Shown here piece by piece: positions 24,701 to 32,313 of a DNA stretch of 64,000 nucleotides. The stretch comes from Acanthosoma haemorrhoidale (Eukaryota; Arthropoda; Insecta; Hemiptera; Acanthosomatidae). Every line of letters begins with the position of its first letter. Within the stretch, counting starts at the first letter, position 1. Made by a program: the position numbers and the translations under genes. The notes under the pieces are model-generated. The model was given only the letters and a program-made list of their open reading frames with translations, was not told the DNA's origin and did no database searches. The stretch spans positions 77,913,104-77,977,103 of the forward strand of contig OV884014.1 in assembly GCA_930367205.1 (NCBI GenBank), read 5' to 3'.

Positions 24701-27700
24701 AATAATTATTTGGTCAATCACGTGTTATCTTTTGGAGATATTGTCCTCTTCATGTTAGTTCCATTCGATTGCCACTATAATGTTACAAATAATGAAGGAT
24801 CAATTTTAAATAATAAAAACATAAACACCTTATCTTATCTATATCTTACTAAGTGGGTTTTCAAATATTAGATCTTGATTTATGCGTATGTAATGCTTGT
24901 TGTAACTTTAAAATCGACTGCAATTACAATAAGTCATTGAAATTGGTTTTTGCTGCTTTGACAAAACCTTTTCTCTGGAACATCATACTCGACTTGAAAT
25001 GTTATTAGATGTTATGGTTTTTAAAATACTTATTATTAATAATATCGATTACTCCTAGTTGCTCTCGCTGGCGCTGCAAACGTAGCTTTACGTAACAGAT
25101 GTCCAACGCGGCTAACAGTCTTGGACATGCTCGACAATGGTTATATAATCGCCCGATTTCAATTTTTCAAGGTCACGGTCTTCGGTCTGGGTGGAACACG
25201 TCTATCGATTTTTTTTGTAACGGTGATCCATTTGAGTTCTCGTGTGCTGTGATGTGGTTAGCGTAACTCATTCATAATATGAAGAGTCTGGGTTCGATTC
25301 TCTAGCTGAATAATGCATTTATAATTCATCCAGGGAATTTTTTAAGTTACCTCCAAGGAATGACGAACATCTAAAATCTCATATTTTAAGGTCTGCATGC
25401 TCTGTTCTTTGTTGTCTTAAACAAAGACAAAATTTTACTTGGTGGTCAAATTGAAAATATATATTTTTCTATAATTTCTATCATGGAATTAAATTGACAA
25501 TGCGTACAGGTAACTGTATGTATGTGTGTTGTTTCGGAAGTTTGATATGATCAACTTGATTCCCATAAAAAATAATGAAGGATAATTAAAGATCTTGACA
25601 ATCTAATTATTAATGTATGTTATTGGGGACTTTAATGAGCTAAAGTCATTAAAACTGACAACGAAATTGTCCTCAGAGTTTTTTCGGAACCTGGTGATTG
25701 CAAGTTTTTTTTTGGTTCCCCAAAGATGATAGAAATTAAAGCAACCAAAATAATACTTAGTAGGGCATACTAATAAATATCTTGACGTCCTAATTAACAA
25801 TATGTGTTGGGACTCGAAGGGTCGTATAATCGTCACTTAATATTTGATTGCGTGAGCATTCATACTTGACTTGATTATTTATTTCATGTCTACGTAATGA
25901 TTGTGTGTAATCTGTTTGCGATTATCTGCTTATTATGTTTGAGATATTCATTACAGATGTAAAACAGGAAGACTTTCTCCAGTGATAAGGATCCGTTTTA
26001 AGACTTCTATTGTTTTGTGTTTTTGTAGGCGCTTTCACATTTGTTCGTTTTGTATCGTCCTCCCGCCAAAATCCATTTTTTTTTTTTTCGAGAAGAAAGA
26101 ATCAAAATGATAATGTGGGTCGAGAGACGGTTATCTCACCCGGTGCTACTGGCTAAAGTGGCTCTCAAACGTCTAGGTTTTTAAATTATTTTCTTTTGAA
26201 GAAGTCTATAGACTGATTAAAACTGGGTTGATTTTATTTGATTAATAAATAGCTCACAATAATTCACCAAAGACGTTCTTGCCACATTTATGAAACGCTG
26301 TTTTTTCTTGAAAAAGGAAGTGTAGGAACGTAATGATTAATAGCGATGACATTTGTAGCCCTATGATTATTTGATAAATAACATCGTTTGTAGCATCACT
26401 TGACCACCACTAAGGAGGCAATTGTAATTATGTTGATAATTATGCTGTGTGAGTTAGCATAATAGCTGGCTGCTTCATCACACACACGTGTCTGCAGTCC
26501 TTGCCATTATTATTTTTTATCGTGTCTTTAATTTATATTATAGAAATATTTCCGTACTTGATGTCTTCATCCTTGGAAAAAAAAAAAAAAATGTTCATCT
26601 TAGAAATATACAAATGAATTTAGTTCTTTTGTTAGGTTAAGCCAAATATCATCCTCTAAATACCTCCTAGTATTTAATGTCCTCTTGAATCGGAAATCCA
26701 TTTAGTCCAAAACGGACAGACAGGCAGGAATGAATTCAAGTCAATTTGTGGACTATGACATACTATGTTTGTCTGCATCAGGTCCTGATAACAAGGAAAT
26801 AATCTAAGATTAGTTCAACATTATTTTTTACTTCAGGTACAATAGAAATGAAACAAAAACAGATATGTAAAAGACAAGGTTACAACAAAATGATAAAAAC
26901 GATGTAGACAAAGCCTGGTTGTTAATTATAAAATATCTATACGAAATAAAGTATATATTATCTGTCAATTGGGAAATCGACATAGATAATGGCGGCAGAC
27001 TGTTGTTACTAACAGCCGTGTTTAACCCCTAAATTATTTTATTACTATCAGATAAAGTTTTATTGTGATGGAGATATAGTTTTCCACTTATAAACTTGAT
27101 GAAAACACAACATCGCTTTTTCATCAACCTCCTCTGCTCATTGATATCATCGTGGCTAACAATGAGCTCGCAATGTAATGTTGATTTATGGTTTTGGGGG
27201 GGAAAAAAACAATAAAAACAACTACATAACAGCTCGATGAGTTGACTGAAACTATATGCTTTCTTACGAAATGTTTTATCTCGTTTTTTCAAGGTTTATC
27301 TTCTCCTTCCGTTCGAAAATATCACTCTTACAGGTTTTTGTTTTTTTCTCCCTATTTGTTCTCGTCTTGACAAACACCTTTTTGAGTATTCGAAAATACT
27401 CTATACCTGCTGTATCCGTTTAAAAAATAATTTGAATCCCACCTAGATGGTACTTGAAACAAACCAATATATTGTTCCGGGAGCCCGGAAGCTAAGTATG
27501 ATTTTTCGTTCGGATTTTCCCCCCAGTTCTTAACTCATTGGAGTAACGCAAAATGAATTTCGAATAGAATCCAAAAAAAATAATAATAACGGTACAATAG
27601 TACTTAATGTGTTCCAGGCCGGTTTTAATTGTTTTTATTTTATAAATAATGCTATTTTCAATGAGATGGTTTTCTCTGGCTTAAGATATTTTCAACGTAG

Positions 27701-30700
27701 AGTGAGAAAGGTAAAGTATATTTTCATTAAATTGTCAATCGGAAATCGGAAATATCACGGACGGTGCAGGTATCTACAATATTTTATTTCTCATGGTCGA
27801 ATATTTTAATGACTAACTGCCGAAGGAAGTGCGCACAGCACAGTTGTGACGGCCTCTTCCGGTCATGTCTGATTTTTATCAGATCTGGTCATTACTGAGG
27901 GGAGGACAGTGTTAAACTGTAGCTAGTAGCTAGGTTAAACTATAGTTCACTATTACAGTTAATGAAAAAATTAATAATTAATTTGAAGAGATTTGGGCTG
28001 GCCGAAGGTTCTCGTCATAGTTGGCAGATAGCGCTGAGGCGGTAGTGTGATCATCACTAGAGTTTACCTTTCTAGACCTAAATTTTTTGTTTTCTAAAGC
28101 GGATTCAATAAATTATTATTCAAGTAGCTACTCGTTTATCCTCACGAAGTTTAGTCAATCCCGAGTAGATCAATTCTCCAAAATAAGAAATCCTTAGGGG
28201 AGGCCGAGGGTCGAACGCCCCCCCCCCAGGTCTACACAGTTAGAATTCTGCATCCTTCGCAGTAGGGGAAGTTATAGTTATAAAAAGTAAAGCAAGCAAC
28301 AGGTCTCGAAAATTGAGAAATGTTTCGGTTTCTAAAATATATTTCGTTTTGAATATATATAAACGATTGATCGTTGGTTCCTTCCCCTCTGAGCCCTCAC
28401 ACTTAATTAAAAAATGATTTTTATCATATTCCATTGGTGGCTCTGAATATAAATAATTACGAATGAGGTGAAGTGTTTGCTGGGATATTTGGTTGGGTTG
28501 ATAAAAACTCTAACAACTATTTTTCACCGGTTACCAAATTAGGCGGGTAGCCATTTTCGCCATTGCCGCACTTAGTCCCCAACAATCGACGGCCGGTTAA
28601 GCTCAGCCTTTTAACCACCAGTACGTGGCAACGCTGCTCGTCCCTTGTTGCCATATTCCTCCGTTAGGTTCGATCTCATTCGATATTAAGTTTTATTTAA
28701 TAATAGTGTAGGCATTTAAAATAATGGTTTAAGCAATCTTTATTTTATAACGGCAAACTGTTAAACGACAGGTGAAGATTTCCGAAGTTTTCGTCAGTGA
28801 ATGGCGGGTTAGGTTAGTGAACGCCGCCATTTCTCTGGCTCGCCTAATTTGGTGGCCGCGACTATAAGTGATTCAAACTCGCGGTTATCAATGAACTGAC
28901 ACTGTATTAAAGGATTACTTTTAAAAATATTTACCAAAAAAAAAACGGCATCATATGATACGTACAGATGTTGAATTATTATTATTTTACACTATCTCCC
29001 CTGCGATATTCATACCCCCACCCCCAGAAAATGTAAATGCCCGATGATAGAGATTACTTTAGACTATTCTAAATGGAATAATATTAGGTTAAGAATTAGT
29101 ACGTAAGTTAGTTTCAAGGTTTATCAAAAAGGTGAGCCCCATCACCTTTATTAGTCAGTTTAGTCCAGTCATGCATAATGTATATCATTATACTTGTTTA
29201 TTCATTATATAATTTTTATAAAATAAAAAAACCTGTATATAATGTAGCGATGCTACAGAAAATACAGAAATAATTTTTAGGTGGATTCGCCTGAGGATCT
29301 ATAATTATATATGTAATTATCTGTAAATTTAAAGGGGCTATGAAGGGGGAAAAAATGGAATAAAATACGGAAAATATAGTTAATTTTAACAGTTAATAGT
29401 AAAATCAAATTTTTGTAGTTTGTCAAATCACAAGCTCTTGACAGTAAAAAATTAAAAATCACCACGAGATCGGGTTGCCGAATCAAAGATATTTTCATTC
29501 TGATTCATGTTATGTAATGCGTGTTGAACATTTAGCTAGCGCCACATTACAAACACGAAAATACGTTCTTCAAATAATATCGTGATGTGTTTTTGTATCA
29601 TGTGTTTAACCTGAGACGTCATTTTACACGGAAGTCCCTCTTGACAACGATAAGTATACAAAAAAACATCCTGCACTGTATAATTAAGCGGCATTCATTA
29701 TCGAAATTATTAGGTGATTGACATAACGAATTCTCGATTGTGCAGATAGTACTTGATGTCTTGCACTAAGCTTTACAATTACTTGTAGCGCCGTGAATAT
29801 AATATATTATCTATTGGTGAATGATGTGAGTACACGATATGAATGATTCACCGCAGTGTAAATATTTTTAGTGGCCGTGCAAATAATATCGTATGATCGC
29901 TTAAAAGAACCAATGATACCGCTATCATTGACTGATAATAGTAATTTTCATCGTAATTAATAATCATTTGTGTTCTGATTGAGCTCTAGGTGATTCATTT
30001 TCGGCGATGGAGAGAAATACAAACTTATTTATTGGTCTACTAATTTCCTCTCGATACATTACAACTAAGGTTCAGCGAGTCCCCTTCGCTTACTGAAGGT
30101 TTATTCCTTTGCAGAATCACCAGCTTGTTGTGAACTGATCCTTGATCTAATACCGCTCATGAAATCAGTTTCATTCCTCGATGCCCATAGGGGTGGATAT
30201 TGCCAAAGACTTTAAGCGTACTTTTAACCCTTAATATATTTGGAATCATTTTTTTAAAAATGCAAAATTTTTCACAACTTATCCAATTTTAATGTAATAA
30301 TGTTGAAATTTGAAATTCTTGTTGCAATTATAAAACATATTGAAATATATCGCGTCGTAGTTTTTAATTTAATTGCTTTCTTTATGTTACATAACTTGGG
30401 CTCTACCACATGGATTTTTCCTAATCTATCTATAAAAGAAATATTAGATAAATTATTAATATAACCTGAAACTTTTTCTGCCATCTCCCTCCGTATCAAA
30501 TCCTGTGATTATCCAGTTTATATGGATATTTTTCAAGATCATCAGATCTTATGATGAAAGACCAAATACTATTATTAAACAGATGAATTACTTTTTATCT
30601 TCTGTTATTTCTTCATTAGTATATTAAATTCAAATTTACTGCACCTGATCGACTTCTTTGTGACCCACCATGTAGTTTACCAGCCACATGTAAGTTTCGC

Positions 30701-32313
30701 ATACCCAATGGCTATCACTTCGGTCCGATTGGCAAGATGGCAATAAAGAATATATCTATGTGTTTAGCCTAGGGGGGGGGCAATCATATCTTTCGCTAGT
30801 GTTCAGATTGTTTTGGGTGTACAAGTAAACTTTGTAACTTGGAAGTTGTCTTGTACCTTAAAAAAGCCTCGTAATTATTATTCAGGTTTTCCAGCCTTGA
30901 AATGAAATCTCCTTAACACTTCATAGTCTGCAAGCCATTGTATTGCTTAAAAAAGAGAGATAAAAAAGTGGTCAGCCCTCTTAAAAAAATGTTTCAATCT
31001 AATGCTATCAAGATAATTGAAATAAATGAACATAAACTGCAAAATTAACATAAGATACAAAAATTTGAAAATCTTGAAGGAAATTCAAGCATTTGTTTAT
31101 AGTTTGTTTGTTTTGTATGATATTTATGTGTTGACTCATGTTATTATTAAAGTAATGTTTTATTATCTTCCAGGCTGCTAAAATGTCCAAATATGCAAAA
31201 TATCAGACAGTTTGTGACATATTCTTCGCTATATTTACTTTTATTTGGCTAGTGACACGAATAGGAATTTTTCCATTTTGGATTATCTACAGGTAATTGT
31301 CCAATTTCAATGCTTAAATGTTTACTTATTTTAAAATAATGTATTTAATTAACAAATGAGCACTTTTTAAAAGCTTGGAACTACCAACTAAAATTGTTGG
31401 CCTATTATTTAACACTGAAATTATTTACTACTAATATATATATATACGGAGTGATGTTTGTTGAGTTTGTTTTGTTTTAATAAACAAATTGCACTTTGCT
31501 CTGGACATTGTTGGCAACCAAGTACTGGAGATGGCTTTTCTATATTGGAGAAATTGTAACTATGAAACCAGCTCATCTGCATATCCTAATTTTTGTTCAA
31601 TTAATTATAATGGAATCCTTTAGATAAAATATAAGTGGATAACTTCTAATTGAAAGCTATTTTTGTAGCTGTTAACTTTTCATTTTGAAATACTTACAAG
31701 ATACTTTTATTAATTTTAGTACTGCTGTGTCAGCACCGAAGATTGTCAATACTATGTTTCCCGCTTATTATATTTTTAATGGCCTTCTCCTGCTACTCCT
31801 TGCGCTGCATATTTTTTGGACTCATCTCATCATCAAGATTGCTTACAACTCTATTTCGGCTGGTCAGGTAAGATTAATTTTTTTCTTTTATGTTTAATGG
31901 GAATGCAATTTCAGAGGTTTTTTTGTTTTGTTATATTTTTGCTTAGATAGATATTTTGGTATTTTAGGAAGTATTTCCTATATGCTTGATGATTGCCCTA
32001 ATCATTTACATTGCTATTGTGATTAGAGAAAGAAAAGTATGAAAGCTTTACGTAAATAATATATATCCCAAAAATATCAACCATATCCTTTGTATGGAGG
32101 GTATTTGATTTGAGAGGGTAGGTTGTTATGTACTTAATGCACCTCCCAAAAAAAATTTGAAGCATTACTTTTGATGTACAGTTCTTTCTTGTATTATTGA
32201 CTTTTTTTTTCTACTTGTAGATGGAAGGCGATATTCGGAGTTCGTCGAGCGAAGAGGTCTCTGACGCTTCAACCAACTCGGTTAACTCGATTGCGAAACC
32301 GAAATCTCAATGA
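704..32313 (+). CDS. schlank: Ceramide synthase (Lag1/CERS family, Drosophila schlank-like), 7 exons
   Basis: Coding exons are 704-882, 1056-1289, 1458-1566, 1822-2043, 31174-31292, 31720-31867 and 32221-32313. All introns are GT-AG and the phases close to 367 residues, a normal length for the family. The enzyme N-acylates sphingoid bases with acyl-CoA in the ER membrane to make (dihydro)ceramide. The N-terminus has a membrane segment near residues 43-60. Residues about 75-135 form the divergent homeobox-like domain, with a third helix around QVERWLRLRR. The TLC domain follows, carrying the Lag1 motif with the His pair at 213-214 (FVHHIAT) and HDCAD at 240-244. The C-terminal tail is acidic and Ser-rich (GDIRSSSSEEVSD), as in metazoan CERS. 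The start is ATG 704; an in-frame GTG at 695 is not a eukaryotic start. Intron 4 is 29,130 bp and full of transposons, yet the exon 4/5 join falls inside a continuous family motif (DIFLE/AAKM), so no exon is missing there. Confidence 0.95.
2189..2440. repeat. Repeat with inverted arms and hammerhead-like core (copy 1)
   Basis: The left arm (about 2189-2252) and right arm (about 2355-2440) are inverted copies of each other around roughly 100 bp. Read outward, each arm has CTGAAGA, a short imperfect hairpin, then GAAA or AAAA and a stretch ending GGTGAATAAATNCTGTATGG or similar. CTGANGA-hairpin-GAAA is the catalytic core layout of hammerhead ribozymes, which occur in the terminal repeats of Penelope-like elements. 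The right arm has A where the conserved G should be. A related copy lies at 19252-19520. The inverted structure is seen directly; the Penelope link is inferred. Confidence 0.55.
2452..4601. other. Intronic AT-rich DNA, no gene seen
   Basis: Start of ceramide synthase intron 4. Homopolymer A and T tracts are common. The only structured item I recognise is the tRNA-like segment near 3510-3600, listed separately. Confidence 0.5.
3510..3600 (-). repeat. tRNA-related SINE remnant
   Basis: On the - strand a T-arm/B-box-like sequence, CTGGGTTCGATCCCTGG, lies about 50 bp after GTGGTAGTGCTC, which resembles an A box. No complete cloverleaf can be folded, so this is a degenerate SINE head or tRNA pseudogene, not a functional tRNA. 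Confidence 0.45.
4602..4905. repeat. Dispersed direct repeat, copy A
   Basis: About 300 bp that recur in the same orientation at 5988-6310 with clear similarity (estimated around 90% by eye over most of it, with a few indels). Both start at TCATATTTCAGCTG and share GTGGCCTTAAAAATGA and TTTCCTGCTGTT. No terminal repeats or coding sequence were found, so the family is unclassified. Confidence 0.75.
4906..5987. other. AT-rich DNA between the two direct repeats
   Basis: Short open frames here are random in character. I see no gene or repeat. Confidence 0.4.
5988..6310. repeat. Dispersed direct repeat, copy B
   Basis: Second copy of the 4602-4905 repeat, about 1.4 kb downstream, with small insertions. 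It ends just upstream of a mariner insertion. A local duplication or two insertions of the same unknown element would both explain the pair. Confidence 0.75.
6400..7375 (+). mobile_element. mariner transposon, internally deleted (976 bp)
   Basis: Terminal inverted repeats start TTAGGTTGGTGCG and match over 29 bp with one mismatch. A TA duplication flanks both ends (6398-6399 and 7376-7377). Between them lie two pieces of a mariner transposase. The N-terminal piece (about 6547-6900) has the helix-turn-helix and GRP hinge. The C-terminal piece (about 7005-7298) has ARPHTS and YSPDLSPTDFHLF with the third catalytic Asp. The stretch holding the first Asp (GDE region) and the Asp before NARPH is gone, and the N-terminal piece has in-frame stops at 6808 and 6909. 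The copy is non-autonomous but its ends look intact. Confidence 0.9.
6586..7298 (+). pseudogene. mariner transposase pseudogene
   Basis: The N-terminal half is recognisable by KVQRWFEKFRSGDFSLQNKP and GRPETS, and by HTTILRHLSEI further on. The C-terminal half has EILHHPPYSPDLSPTDFHLF and ends YALKSRWEKCIEVNGAYFD, as in SETMAR-type mariner transposases. Roughly a third of the normal protein (about 345 residues) is missing from the middle, including two of the three catalytic Asp residues. Confidence 0.88.
7376..8267. other. Spacer between mariner and LINE
   Basis: An open frame at 7475-7705 is moderately GC-rich but matches nothing I know. The rest is AT-rich with no recognisable element. Confidence 0.35.
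8357..11956 (-). CDS. LINE ORF2: AP endonuclease, reverse transcriptase, RNase H
   Basis: This 1199-residue polyprotein carries out target-primed reverse transcription. The endonuclease is at about 1-215 (LLQINLHHC, LIQEPY, DANAHHQLWGS, SDHR: the Asn, Glu, Asp and His positions are all present). Reverse transcriptase is at about 440-700 (SPGTDGI, YRPICLTS, GGCPQGGVLSPLLW, YADD near 662). RNase H is at about 915-1045 (CYTDGS, QAEVMAI, FTDSQAA, PGHTGITGNEKAD: the acidic residues are kept). A C-terminal CX2C-H-C motif (CRFCKKEGETARHIICDCD, near 1135) is typical of this superfamily. No stop or frameshift interrupts it, so the enzyme could be functional. The start at 11956 is set by proximity to the ORF1 stop. 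Confidence 0.93.
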   Translation of the reverse strand: MVVRLLQINLHHCIAACGVLQQYVRGKDIDIILIQEPYLYKGRMGGLAMRGYEIISVPERARACILHKSSLKMLPLWQYCSRDLAAAQMALNEGNQGGRLTIASVYLPYEERVPTEALSKLTEGTGLRGELIASLDANAHHQLWGSKNNNQRGECLVEYITSNDLDILNRGNIATFNNRIRSEVIDITLSTRAISLRVKGWHVSEEESCSDHRYIRFDLSGNITSEAVYRNPKLTNWETYYTQLEEEVKCCPRVVSSNWHLEHLNSTLTEAMIKSYTDNNTVCNVRSNRNCPWWNNELGKLRALTRKLFNAAKRSGRWDTYKRALTDYHKEVRKAKRRAWKKFCSEINDTTSMFRVNRILSKQSDRGVLGSVRVGGGYTDSEEGTLGALARAHFPGCGLMDTINNDPTNCEHTSCKGNWAEANKIVNSARVEWAINYFAPFKSPGTDGIFPALLQKGLPVIRPLILTLLRGSLALSYIPVSWRMAKVCYIPKPGKKSYDEPKSYRPICLTSFLMKTLEKVIDRHIRDGILVERPLHSAQFAYQAGKSCEIALHHLVSRIERSLVHKEIMAGIFVDIEGAFDRTPYNTMASALERKGISSLASSWINTMLENRILQSQLGQTKLWMKPVGGCPQGGVLSPLLWCLVVDSLLTNLNSAGFYAQGYADDIAVLIGGKFSETISELLSASMDLLRDWCEKNGLGINPQKINLCIFTNKRNAIVRPPYIGGTQVSICSEVKHLGVTLDSKLDWSKHIRNTTMKALRCLYACKRAVGRTWGLQPRMLFWLYTAAVRPMVLYASMVWWHRGSISKNKTLLGKLQRLSCLMITGAMSTTPTAAMEVLLNLNPLHIEVEAQALNVAYRLAKSGTRSKVMTRMGHGNLFRRIDEDEVLSMHSDLQVKKHTDVLYCAENTKTKPHKLCNGINCYTDGSLTENGSGAGIWRKDKPESGISIPLGRHTSVFQAEVMAINVCTQTLIGEGVRNRLITIFTDSQAAIGALRSYTTRSYLVEECKNNLNTLSLANKVRIDWVPGHTGITGNEKADGLARVGSEQTPLAPEPICGISLSYAKRRIKLALEDKARLSWRETKKQEHSKLFLNGPCKRRSSALLSMDRWTLKSVTGLYTGHCRLNKHLFNLGIVGSPICRFCKKEGETARHIICDCDNLARRRYLHFGSDRIVDPKLCELIDPFSILRFAKAVGLSHI
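11959..13227 (-). CDS. LINE ORF1 protein (gag-like, DUF4780-like)
   Basis: This 422-residue protein is the RNA-binding ORF1 of the LINE. The N-terminal 150 residues are acidic and then Ser/Gly/Pro-rich with basic patches (KKWRR, PTAKRHRGG). Residues about 150-330 form a folded region (KDWLSIIVPNFNISGDLELR; WRLLGTKVEKHGFFAIL; LNYGFTKVALRVLD) that resembles the DUF4780 domain of insect retroelement proteins. The C-terminus is rich in Gly, Arg and Pro. There is no CCHC zinc knuckle, unlike the ORF1 of the Jockey-type element at 38 kb. Its stop codon TGA is two bases before the ORF2 ATG, which suggests coupled translation. Domain naming is from memory. Confidence 0.8.
   Translation of the reverse strand: MSTTTTNNEDMEELVSLISGEDSAQGPSMDLGAEVVDDEASMSSLATLVEEVSGLVMEPESLAPGRDAASKDAGETSKHKFSGAQRKKWRRAMLDGGPPEDPAGLSGPSGSGNTAGSGCAPEKRIRSSPGTSAPTAKRHRGGDASIASYAIAAGGSRVAIIPSGYPSTQLTKENCEEMKGQLMKFVDQLEEEKGTQAEFSGIYPHVGACVIICDNQETKDWLSIIVPNFNISGDLELRVGKVEELHKTVKVGTFITGEMPLEEHFMKRIRTQNSRVPDIRLWRLLGTKVEKHGFFAILSAPKTSMEYLEKRKLKLNYGFTKVALRVLDKKKPPKAVQERKPADKVEEARSDPEAVESKGIATTNLPTPKDGPKAMTMAAAGVGPMAGAGGRAGSRPSVMGRPGFGAVSRRPPRGGPPGAGGH
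13658..14133. other. Spacer between LINE and mariner-like element
   Basis: Nothing recognisable; AT-rich with no long open frame. Confidence 0.35.
14134..15038 (+). mobile_element. mariner-type transposon, internally deleted (905 bp)
   Basis: The terminal inverted repeats begin AAGGGTGTYCCAGAATTAAC and extend 31 bp with one mismatch, flanked by TA on both sides (14132-14133 and 15039-15040). The interior has the two ends of a transposase with the middle deleted. This family differs from the 6.4-kb mariner in both TIR and protein. Confidence 0.88.
14207..14925 (+). pseudogene. Transposase pseudogene (DUF4817-type N-terminus, DDE C-terminus)
   Basis: The N-terminal helix-turn-helix segment is YTIEQRVFIVEHYLKNNESL followed by TVKRLIEKFRETGSVGD and GRPKTSR, after which a stop follows at 14456. 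The C-terminal segment has MWFQQDGATYHTA with one catalytic Asp and PPRSCDLTPLDFFLWGYLKS with the next. It ends QQSHGGHLPDVLFHK. The region with the first catalytic Asp is deleted. TGA at 14686-14688 stands where a Trp codon is expected before PPRSCDL. The copy cannot make active enzyme. Confidence 0.85.
15041..17388. other. Intronic DNA, no gene recognised
   Basis: About 15160-15400 and 16130-16440 are less AT-rich than their surroundings and may be old element pieces, but I cannot classify them. The 87-codon frame at 15758-16021 is Ser/Lys/Arg-rich and matches nothing known to me. A TA microsatellite lies near 16111-16124. Confidence 0.35.
17389..17685 (-). repeat. LINE 3'-end fragment (same family as 61.6 kb)
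   Basis: It shares long stretches with 61587-61955: the start RAAATTACAATCTGC, TATTTACAAACAGCCCAGAG, CTCGCATGCGAA, AGCCGCGTCAC, GAAACTGGCCATTGCCAGGA and CTCCCACTGTCAC. At 61.6 kb this sequence continues into reverse transcriptase C-terminal coding sequence on the - strand, so this copy is a strongly 5'-truncated 3' UTR. No poly(A) tail is visible at the 3' end. Confidence 0.75.
17690..18485. other. Intronic DNA, no gene recognised
   Basis: Moderately AT-rich. Short frames look random. Confidence 0.35.
18489..18625. mobile_element. MITE, 137 bp, PIF/Harbinger-like
   Basis: The ends are imperfect inverted repeats of about 30 bp beginning AGCGGACCT and sharing GATCAGTG and TAATG. A TAA triplet flanks both ends (18486-18488 and 18626-18628). 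A 3-bp TWA duplication is typical of PIF/Harbinger. The interior is non-coding. Confidence 0.72.
18630..19251. other. Intronic DNA, no gene recognised
   Basis: AT-rich, with A and T homopolymers. Nothing classifiable. Confidence 0.35.
19252..19520. repeat. Repeat with inverted arms and hammerhead-like core (copy 2)
   Basis: Same architecture as 2189-2440. The left arm (about 19252-19322, reading out on the - strand) has CTGAAGA, a GACAGCTTAGACCTGTC hairpin and a following GA. The right arm (about 19450-19500) has CTGAAAATGACAGCTC. The two loci also share TTTTTCACAC.ATCAATT upstream of the right arm, so they belong to one family. This copy is more decayed. Confidence 0.5.
20073..20829 (-). 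mobile_element. Decayed mariner-type transposon
   Basis: The ends are imperfect inverted repeats (AATGGGTCTGTCATCAAGGG against AAAGGGTCTTCCAATAGGGG) flanked by TA. The interior encodes, on the - strand, remnants of a transposase related to the one at 14.1 kb. It is about 757 bp, well below a full-length element. Confidence 0.75.
20177..20800 (-). pseudogene. Transposase pseudogene
   Basis: On the - strand, an N-terminal linker piece (VRESVQENPRQSISRRSQEL, about 20600-20690) precedes a C-terminal catalytic piece. The latter has NWPPRSCDLTRLDFFLWCFL (about 20385-20440) with the third Asp and ends RHGGHLHDVTFHT. The block between is reduced and frameshifted. FNRTALRAT near 20480 stands where QQDGAxCHT is expected, so the second catalytic Asp is not readable in frame. 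Confidence 0.8.
20832..25239. other. Intronic DNA, no gene recognised
   Basis: A TA microsatellite follows the transposon (20830-20843). The rest has no open frame with a recognisable product on either strand. Patches near 22000-22300 and 22900-23110 are less AT-rich but unclassified. Confidence 0.35.
25240..25320 (+). repeat. tRNA-related SINE head
   Basis: GATGTGGTTAGCGTAACTCA looks like a tRNA D-arm/A box, and GAGTCTGGGTTCGATTCTCT, about 20 bases later, like a T-arm/B box. An acceptor stem cannot be formed, so a SINE head is likelier than a tRNA gene. Confidence 0.5.
25325..28530. other. Intronic DNA, no gene recognised
   Basis: AT-rich; open frames at 25603-25836, 27029-27292 and 27609-27809 look random. 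A tRNA B-box-like GCGTTCGACCCTCGG (- strand, about 28205-28220) next to a C10 run may be another SINE remnant. Confidence 0.35.
28528..28858. repeat. Inverted-repeat element, probable MITE (~325 bp)
   Basis: ACCAAATTAGGCGGGTAGCC at 28533 is matched in inverted orientation by GGCTCGCCTAATTTGGT at 28837-28853, with weaker similarity (GCCATTT or AATGGC) just inside. No clear target-site duplication was found, so superfamily and exact ends are uncertain. Confidence 0.55.
29080..29360 (+). repeat. Jockey-type LINE 3'-end fragment (copy of the 52.3-kb family)
   Basis: It matches the reverse complement of 52340-52530: GTAAGTTAGTTT, ATCAAAAAGGTGAG, CATCACCTTTATTAGTCAGT, TTCGCCTGAGGATCTATAAT, and AAATTTAAAGGGGCTATGAA before a short A-rich tail. 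It has about 75 bp (about 29200-29275) absent from the other copy. Only the 3' UTR is present. Confidence 0.75.
29361..31173. other. End of ceramide synthase intron 4, nothing recognised
   Basis: AT-rich; no elements or coding exons identified. A G9 run lies near 30772. The polypyrimidine tract and CAG at 31173 end the intron. Confidence 0.4.

Noticed and set aside
25240..25320. Functional tRNA gene
   Set aside because: No acceptor stem can be formed around the D-arm and T-arm-like parts.
26770..26800. Short similarity to 63390-63420 (GTCTGCATCAGGTCCTGA)
   Set aside because: Only about 20-30 bases match with no extension, which is too little to define a repeat.
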